From assembly GCA_910588365.1 (NCBI GenBank), contig CAJUQS010000092.1, positions 1 through 8,781 of the forward strand: 8,781 nt of DNA, read 5' to 3'. The DNA comes from an uncultured Oscillospiraceae bacterium (GTDB taxonomy: Bacteria; Bacillota; Clostridia; Oscillospirales; Oscillospiraceae). The first letter of the stretch is position 1; every line of letters begins with the position of its first letter. This document shows positions 5,503 to 8,781 of this stretch, piece after piece. The notes beneath the pieces are model-generated. The model had not been told where the DNA came from. It was given only the letters and a program-made list of their open reading frames with translations, and did not search any database. Made by a program: the position numbers and the translations under genes.

Positions 5503-7252
5503 TGGATAGTTCCTCCTCGTCAATGATTAGAATATTGTCCAGGCCGTCAAACGGCAGGCTCAGATCCTCCTGCGCGAAGGTCAGGCCGGGATGATGGATG
5601 TAGGGGGCGGCCCCGCCGTCCTCGGTCAGCTTGATATTGGGGTGCTTGAGAATGTCGTACTTCCTGTCCATGACCGGCCTCTCGCCCCGGATAAAGACGA
5701 TGGCGTAGGCGTTGTCCATGGCCCGTACTTCATCGGGCGTAAGTAATTCGCGGCCCGTCTGCTGGTACGATGTGGAGCTGGAGCCGTGGGAGCCCTTGGA
5801 AATACTGCGGTTCCGGGTGTCCAGTGTCTCCTTGCCCAGCATTTCGGAAATGTACTTGTGTGTGCTTTGCTCGTTCCCGCCCAAATAGATCAATGTGTCC
5901 GCGTTACCCATCAGGCCCTCCCAATCGTCTTTGAACAGGGCTTTGAGGGCGGAAATGTTTTGCAGGACGATGGTGGACATGATATTGCGGGAGCGCATGG
6001 TGGCCTGGAGCTTGCCAAAATCGTCCGGCAGGGAGACGTTGCAGAACTCGTCCATCATCAGCCGGACTGGAACAGGCAGCGCCCCCTGGTGTACCTTGTC
6101 CGCCTGATAGTAGAGGGCCTGAAACGCGCAAGTGTAGAGCATACCTACGAGGTAGTTGAAGGTGCCGTCATTGTCGGGGATAATGGCAAAGACGGCCTGC
6201 TTGCGGTCCCCCATCAGGCCCAGCTCCATATCGTCCCGGCTGGTGATGCCCACGATCTCCGGGATGATGAACGCGGACAGCCGGACGGCGGCGGACAGAA
6301 GAATACTTTTCGCGGTTTTGCCGGCGGCTTGCTTAAAAATTTTGTACTCCCGCACAGCGATATGGCTGGGGTCCTCCTCCTCCAACGCCTCAAAGAGCAG
6401 GTCCAGGGGGGATTGGAAGTCGTCGCTGTCCTCCCTGGCTCCGCCGTTCTCGATCATATACATGACCATTTCAAAATTCTGTTCCTCCGGGGGCGCTTCA
6501 TGGAGCAGGTAGAGGATGAGGGCGGTGTCCAGGGCAATTTCGCTTTTCTCCCAAAACGGGTCATTGTTGCTGGCGTTCTTGGGGGTGGTGTTGCGGATCA
6601 GGTTATGCACCAGCTTCATGGCGTCCTTGTCGTCCCGGATGTAGGGGAAGGGGTTAAAGGCGTCGGAGTTGGCCGGGTCGATCAGGTCAAAAACCTTGAT
6701 GATATAGCCCCTCTGAATGAGCAGCGGAGCCACGGCCCGCAGCATTTCTCCCTTGGGGTCTGTCACCAAAAAACTGCAATTCGCCTGCATCAAATTCGGC
6801 TTGCAGAAAAAGCGGGTCTTGCCCGCACCGGAGCCGCCGATCACGATTTGCAGGAGATTTCGCCGGTGCTTTTTCCCGTTGAGCCCCATGCGGACATTCT
6901 GCGTGAGGATGGTATTCTGCATAGGGTCCTTGTCCCGGTACTTGGCGCAGAGCTGCCGGGGACTGCCCCAGCGGGCGCTGCCGTGTTCCTCGCCGGGCCG
7001 CCGGTTCTCCTTGGTGGAGAGGAACAGGGCGGCGGCACAGCCGTACAGGAGCAGTCCGATCAACATGAATTTCGGGGTGTGGGGCGTCCAGCCGATGGCA
7101 AAGGGGCGCTCCACCAAAACGGTGAAACGCCCCAGCAGGTCAAACAGGTTCATGCCGTCCTCATAGGCGTAGGCCATAATTGCCGCCGCCCACAGGACCG
7201 GGACCGCCAGCAGCGCCCACGGGAGGATGCCGCCCTCTTGCTGTTTCTTCAT
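5486..7252 (-). CDS. virD4: VirD4/TraG-like coupling protein (ATPase)
   Basis: This 588-residue type IV coupling protein delivers the relaxase-DNA complex to the mating channel from the inner membrane. Two N-terminal membrane helices lie at about residues 10-30 and 62-79. A P-loop, GGSGAGKT, is at 139-146, followed by VTDPKGE around 163-169. Walker B, VRLMMDEF, is at 396-403, with QATMRSRN and the IVLQN segment after it as in the TraG/VirD4 family. The end is acidic (DEEELSNEKDH). Length and motif order are complete. The ATG at 7252 lies nine bases after the stop of the pentapeptide-repeat gene, and its ribosome site (AAAGGTAGGGCGAG) overlaps that gene's end, so both are probably in one operon. 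Its 3' end carries the ribosome site of maff2. It resembles the CD1115-type coupling proteins; the subfamily is inferred. Confidence 0.95.
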   Translation of the reverse strand: MKKQQEGGILPWALLAVPVLWAAAIMAYAYEDGMNLFDLLGRFTVLVERPFAIGWTPHTPKFMLIGLLLYGCAAALFLSTKENRRPGEEHGSARWGSPRQLCAKYRDKDPMQNTILTQNVRMGLNGKKHRRNLLQIVIGGSGAGKTRFFCKPNLMQANCSFLVTDPKGEMLRAVAPLLIQRGYIIKVFDLIDPANSDAFNPFPYIRDDKDAMKLVHNLIRNTTPKNASNNDPFWEKSEIALDTALILYLLHEAPPEEQNFEMVMYMIENGGAREDSDDFQSPLDLLFEALEEEDPSHIAVREYKIFKQAAGKTAKSILLSAAVRLSAFIIPEIVGITSRDDMELGLMGDRKQAVFAIIPDNDGTFNYLVGMLYTCAFQALYYQADKVHQGALPVPVRLMMDEFCNVSLPDDFGKLQATMRSRNIMSTIVLQNISALKALFKDDWEGLMGNADTLIYLGGNEQSTHKYISEMLGKETLDTRNRSISKGSHGSSSTSYQQTGRELLTPDEVRAMDNAYAIVFIRGERPVMDRKYDILKHPNIKLTEDGGAAPYIHHPGLTFAQEDLSLPFDGLDNILIIDEEELSNEKDH

Positions 7253-7261
7253 AAGCTCGCC

Positions 7262-8176
7262 CTACCTTTCCGGGACGCACGGCCGCTCCTGTCGGGCAGG
7301 CCGGGGCCGCTGCCTGACCGGGAGCATGGGCACGGCCAGCTCATGGAAAACGGACGCCCGCAGACGTTCCGCCTCCTCCTGTGTCGCGCCGCCCTGGGTA
7401 ATGGTGGCGCTGGGGAGATTCTGGATGCCGCTGGCAGCTACCCTGCCGTAGCTGCTGCCGTCCAGCACAGCCCCCAGGAAGTCCACGCGGTCCAGCGTGC
7501 AGTCCAGCGTCAGGCAGGATTTCAGCCGGGCCTCCTGGAAGGAGACGGAGACAAGGGAGCTGTCCCGGAAATGGGAGTGTGCGATGCTGGCCCCGGTGAA
7601 GTTGACCATCTGGAGCAGCGCGGAGTGAAAATCGGTATCATCAAGGGTGGCGTTGTCAAAGACCGCGCCCCGGATGCCGCAGACAGAAAACTGGCAGCTC
7701 TGGAACTGCGAAAAGGAGCAGTCCACATTGTCGGGCATACAGTAGATGGTCACATGGTCAAAGTAGGACTCTGTGAAAAAGTCCGGGGGAAAACCATGCT
7801 CCGCCGCATGGTCGAACAGGGGCTGGCTGATGATCTTCAAGGGCCGCTTGGGGTCATAGTCCCATGTTTCGTAGTTGTATTTCTGTGCGCCAACCATGGC
7901 ATAAGGTTGTGCCCGGTGTGATTTTTGAACCTGAAACGTCCCTACGTCCCGTTTGATTTTTTCAACCTTCCCACCTTCACCACCGAACTTTTGCTCCAGT
8001 ATCGAATAGAGCATATCAAGCGACAAATCAGAGCGGCCCTGTAAAATATCGTTGACTTCCCGGATAGTATGTGTACGGTTCGCGCCGTTGTAGTGCTTTG
8101 GGTCAGCCTGTTCCAGCATATCAGCGATACTTTGACTGATCGCAAGGCCGCTGCGGACCGCCTGGAAATGCGCCAT
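7262..8176 (-). CDS. Pentapeptide-repeat protein next to the coupling protein
   Basis: The protein has 304 residues. From F158 to L238 a Phe, Leu or Ile recurs at every fifth position (for example F163, I168, F173, L178, F183, L188, F193, with Thr at 223 the only exception). That makes about 17 consecutive pentapeptide units, expected to fold as a right-handed quadrilateral beta-helix. The first 65 residues look helical, and residues 65-150 form a separate mixed region. The C-terminal 50 residues include a helical segment (about 264-284) and a basic Arg/Pro-rich tail. There is no signal peptide, so it is probably cytosolic. Some pentapeptide proteins (Qnr, MfpA) mimic DNA and protect gyrase; nothing here proves that role. 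The start at 8176 has an excellent AAAGGAGGG site with six-base spacing. The stop is nine bases before virD4. Related elements usually have a PcfB/DUF3801 gene here, so this may be a replacement or an added gene. Confidence 0.85.
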   Translation of the reverse strand: MAHFQAVRSGLAISQSIADMLEQADPKHYNGANRTHTIREVNDILQGRSDLSLDMLYSILEQKFGGEGGKVEKIKRDVGTFQVQKSHRAQPYAMVGAQKYNYETWDYDPKRPLKIISQPLFDHAAEHGFPPDFFTESYFDHVTIYCMPDNVDCSFSQFQSCQFSVCGIRGAVFDNATLDDTDFHSALLQMVNFTGASIAHSHFRDSSLVSVSFQEARLKSCLTLDCTLDRVDFLGAVLDGSSYGRVAASGIQNLPSATITQGGATQEEAERLRASVFHELAVPMLPVRQRPRPARQERPCVPER

Positions 8177-8228
8177 AAAATTCCCTCCTTTCTGGCATAT
8201 CAGTCATGCCGTCGGGTTTGCGAAAAAG

Positions 8229-8268
8229 GTCGGAAAATGCGTCTCAAGTTGAGACGCATTTTCCGACA
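8229..8268 (-). repeat. Dispersed palindromic repeat, copy 4 (perfect 39-nt palindrome, terminator-like)
   Basis: Nineteen-base arms at 8229-8247 and 8249-8267 pair perfectly around a central G at 8248. The core GTCTCAA-N-TTGAGAC is shared with copies 1-3, but here the arms extend outward through TTTTCCGAC and its complement, and the tail reads CCGACA. On the minus strand the hairpin begins nine bases after the surface-protein stop and is followed by C and then TTTTT (8223-8227), an intrinsic-terminator layout. It would separate the surface-protein transcript from the pentapeptide-virD4 operon. Confidence 0.9.
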
Positions 8269-8277
8269 AAGAAATTA

Positions 8278-8781
8278 TTAGTAGCCGGTCTTGGGCAGGG
8301 GCGTGGGCTTGCCGTACACCGTCGTTACCCAGCGGGTCACGGCCTGCACCCATACGCCGTCATAGGTGCCGCCCACGTCGGCCACGTTCACAAAGCTGCT
8401 GCCGGGGGTCAGGCCGGACACAGCCTTGCAGTAGAGCATGGGGGCCTCCACTTGGCTAAAGCCTCCGGGGACCTGCCCGAACACGAACATGATTTCGGTG
8501 ACGTGCTCATTGGCCGCAAGGCCCAGGGCTGTGGGGGACGCCGCCAGTGTGTAATTCCGGCTGGTGCTGAGACTGTCGGCCAGGGTGCGGTAGTCCCCGG
8601 TGTTGTTCACCTTATAGACAATCTTATAGGTTCCGGGGAAATTGTAGGTGCCGGTGACAACCTTATCCAGCCGGACGGCGGCGGGCAGGGTGTCGCGCCA
8701 GTAGAACGACTGGAGCATGACGTTGCTGGTGTTGCCGATCCGGGAGAACACATAGCGGACAGGCTGGCCGCTGGTGGCCTC
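8278..8781 (-). CDS. C-terminal part of a cell-surface-like protein ending in LPKTGY (partial)
   Basis: The frame is open to the right window edge and encodes the last 167 residues. The sequence is rich in Thr, Ser, Val, Gly and Tyr with a beta-sheet character (for example GNTSNVMLQSFYWRDTLP and VVTGTYNFPGTYKIVYKV), as in Ig-like or DUF11/isopeptide-type repeats of Gram-positive surface proteins. The protein ends in KPTPLPKTGY and two consecutive stop codons. LPKTG matches the sortase motif LPxTG, but only one residue follows it; the usual hydrophobic helix and basic tail are absent, and the frame past the stops does not encode them. Either the anchor has been lost or this family ends here by nature; I recall similar LP(K/R)TG(Y/W) ends in gut Firmicute elements but cannot confirm it. 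Adhesion during mating is a guess from context. The gene lies upstream of the pentapeptide-virD4 operon, separated by a terminator-like palindrome. Confidence 0.75.
   Translation of the reverse strand, partial: EATSGQPVRYVFSRIGNTSNVMLQSFYWRDTLPAAVRLDKVVTGTYNFPGTYKIVYKVNNTGDYRTLADSLSTSRNYTLAASPTALGLAANEHVTEIMFVFGQVPGGFSQVEAPMLYCKAVSGLTPGSSFVNVADVGGTYDGVWVQAVTRWVTTVYGKPTPLPKTGY

Noticed and set aside
5786..7921. A 711-codon open frame on the plus strand, antisense to virD4 and the pentapeptide gene.
   Set aside because: It is the GC-rich shadow of two well-supported minus-strand genes. It lacks recognisable motifs, and both minus-strand genes have clear motifs and ribosome sites.
8194..8210. 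Short inverted repeat GGCAT/ATGCC ahead of the pentapeptide gene, considered as an operator.
   Set aside because: Five-base arms with a seven-base gap are expected by chance, and no second copy was seen.
771..8268. The repeats considered as a CRISPR array.
   Set aside because: The units are 1.5-3 kb apart with whole genes between them, and there are no regular spacers or cas genes.

Overview
The window is part of the conjugation module of an integrative and conjugative element (ICE) of the Tn1549/CTn4 type found in gut Firmicutes (Clostridia). The element type is read from gene content and order: a VirD4-like coupling protein, a Maff2-type small membrane protein, a VirB6/TrbL-like channel protein, a PrgI-family protein and a VirB4-like ATPase, all on the minus strand and tightly packed. 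The GC-rich codon use and strong AGGAGG-type ribosome sites fit an Oscillospiraceae/Ruminococcaceae-like host. The species cannot be named from this sequence alone.

Layout in the direction of conjugation-gene transcription (right to left). At the right edge is the C-terminal part of a cell-surface-like protein that ends in LPKTGY (8278-8781, partial). Next come a pentapeptide-repeat protein (7262-8176), the VirD4-like ATPase (5486-7252) and Maff2 (5167-5502, overlapping the virD4 end). These are followed by the VirB6/TrbL-like protein (4229-5068, TTG start), PrgI (3131-3475) and VirB4 (808-3138, overlapping prgI by 8 bp). The first 21 codons of a further minus-strand gene lie at the left edge (1-64). 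Two genes are on the opposite strand. An uncharacterised ORF (about 164-733) sits between virB4 and the left-edge gene. A zinc-finger protein with a pRiA4b ORF-3-like domain (3564-4223) sits between trbL and prgI, genes that are normally neighbours.

The most unusual feature is a family of four dispersed palindromes with the core GTCTCAA-N-TTGAGAC. They lie at 771-801, 3494-3525, 5086-5117 and 8229-8268. All four are intergenic and all have the same orientation, defined by a one-sided TTTCGACA-like tail. The central base varies (A, C, A, G) while the arms are conserved. Two copies abut the Shine-Dalgarno sequences of trbL and prgI, and two lie directly after the stop codons of virB4 and the surface protein. 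The right-hand copy is a perfect 39-nt palindrome followed by a T-run on the minus strand. Two copies also lie 37-38 nt from the two opposite-strand genes, which suggests a link between the repeat and the insertion of cargo.

How the genes work together (family knowledge): VirD4 docks the relaxase-DNA complex, VirB4 powers the channel, and TrbL, PrgI and Maff2 are membrane parts of it. The surface protein may help mating-cell contact. The pentapeptide protein and the two plus-strand genes are accessory, and their roles cannot be assigned from sequence alone.
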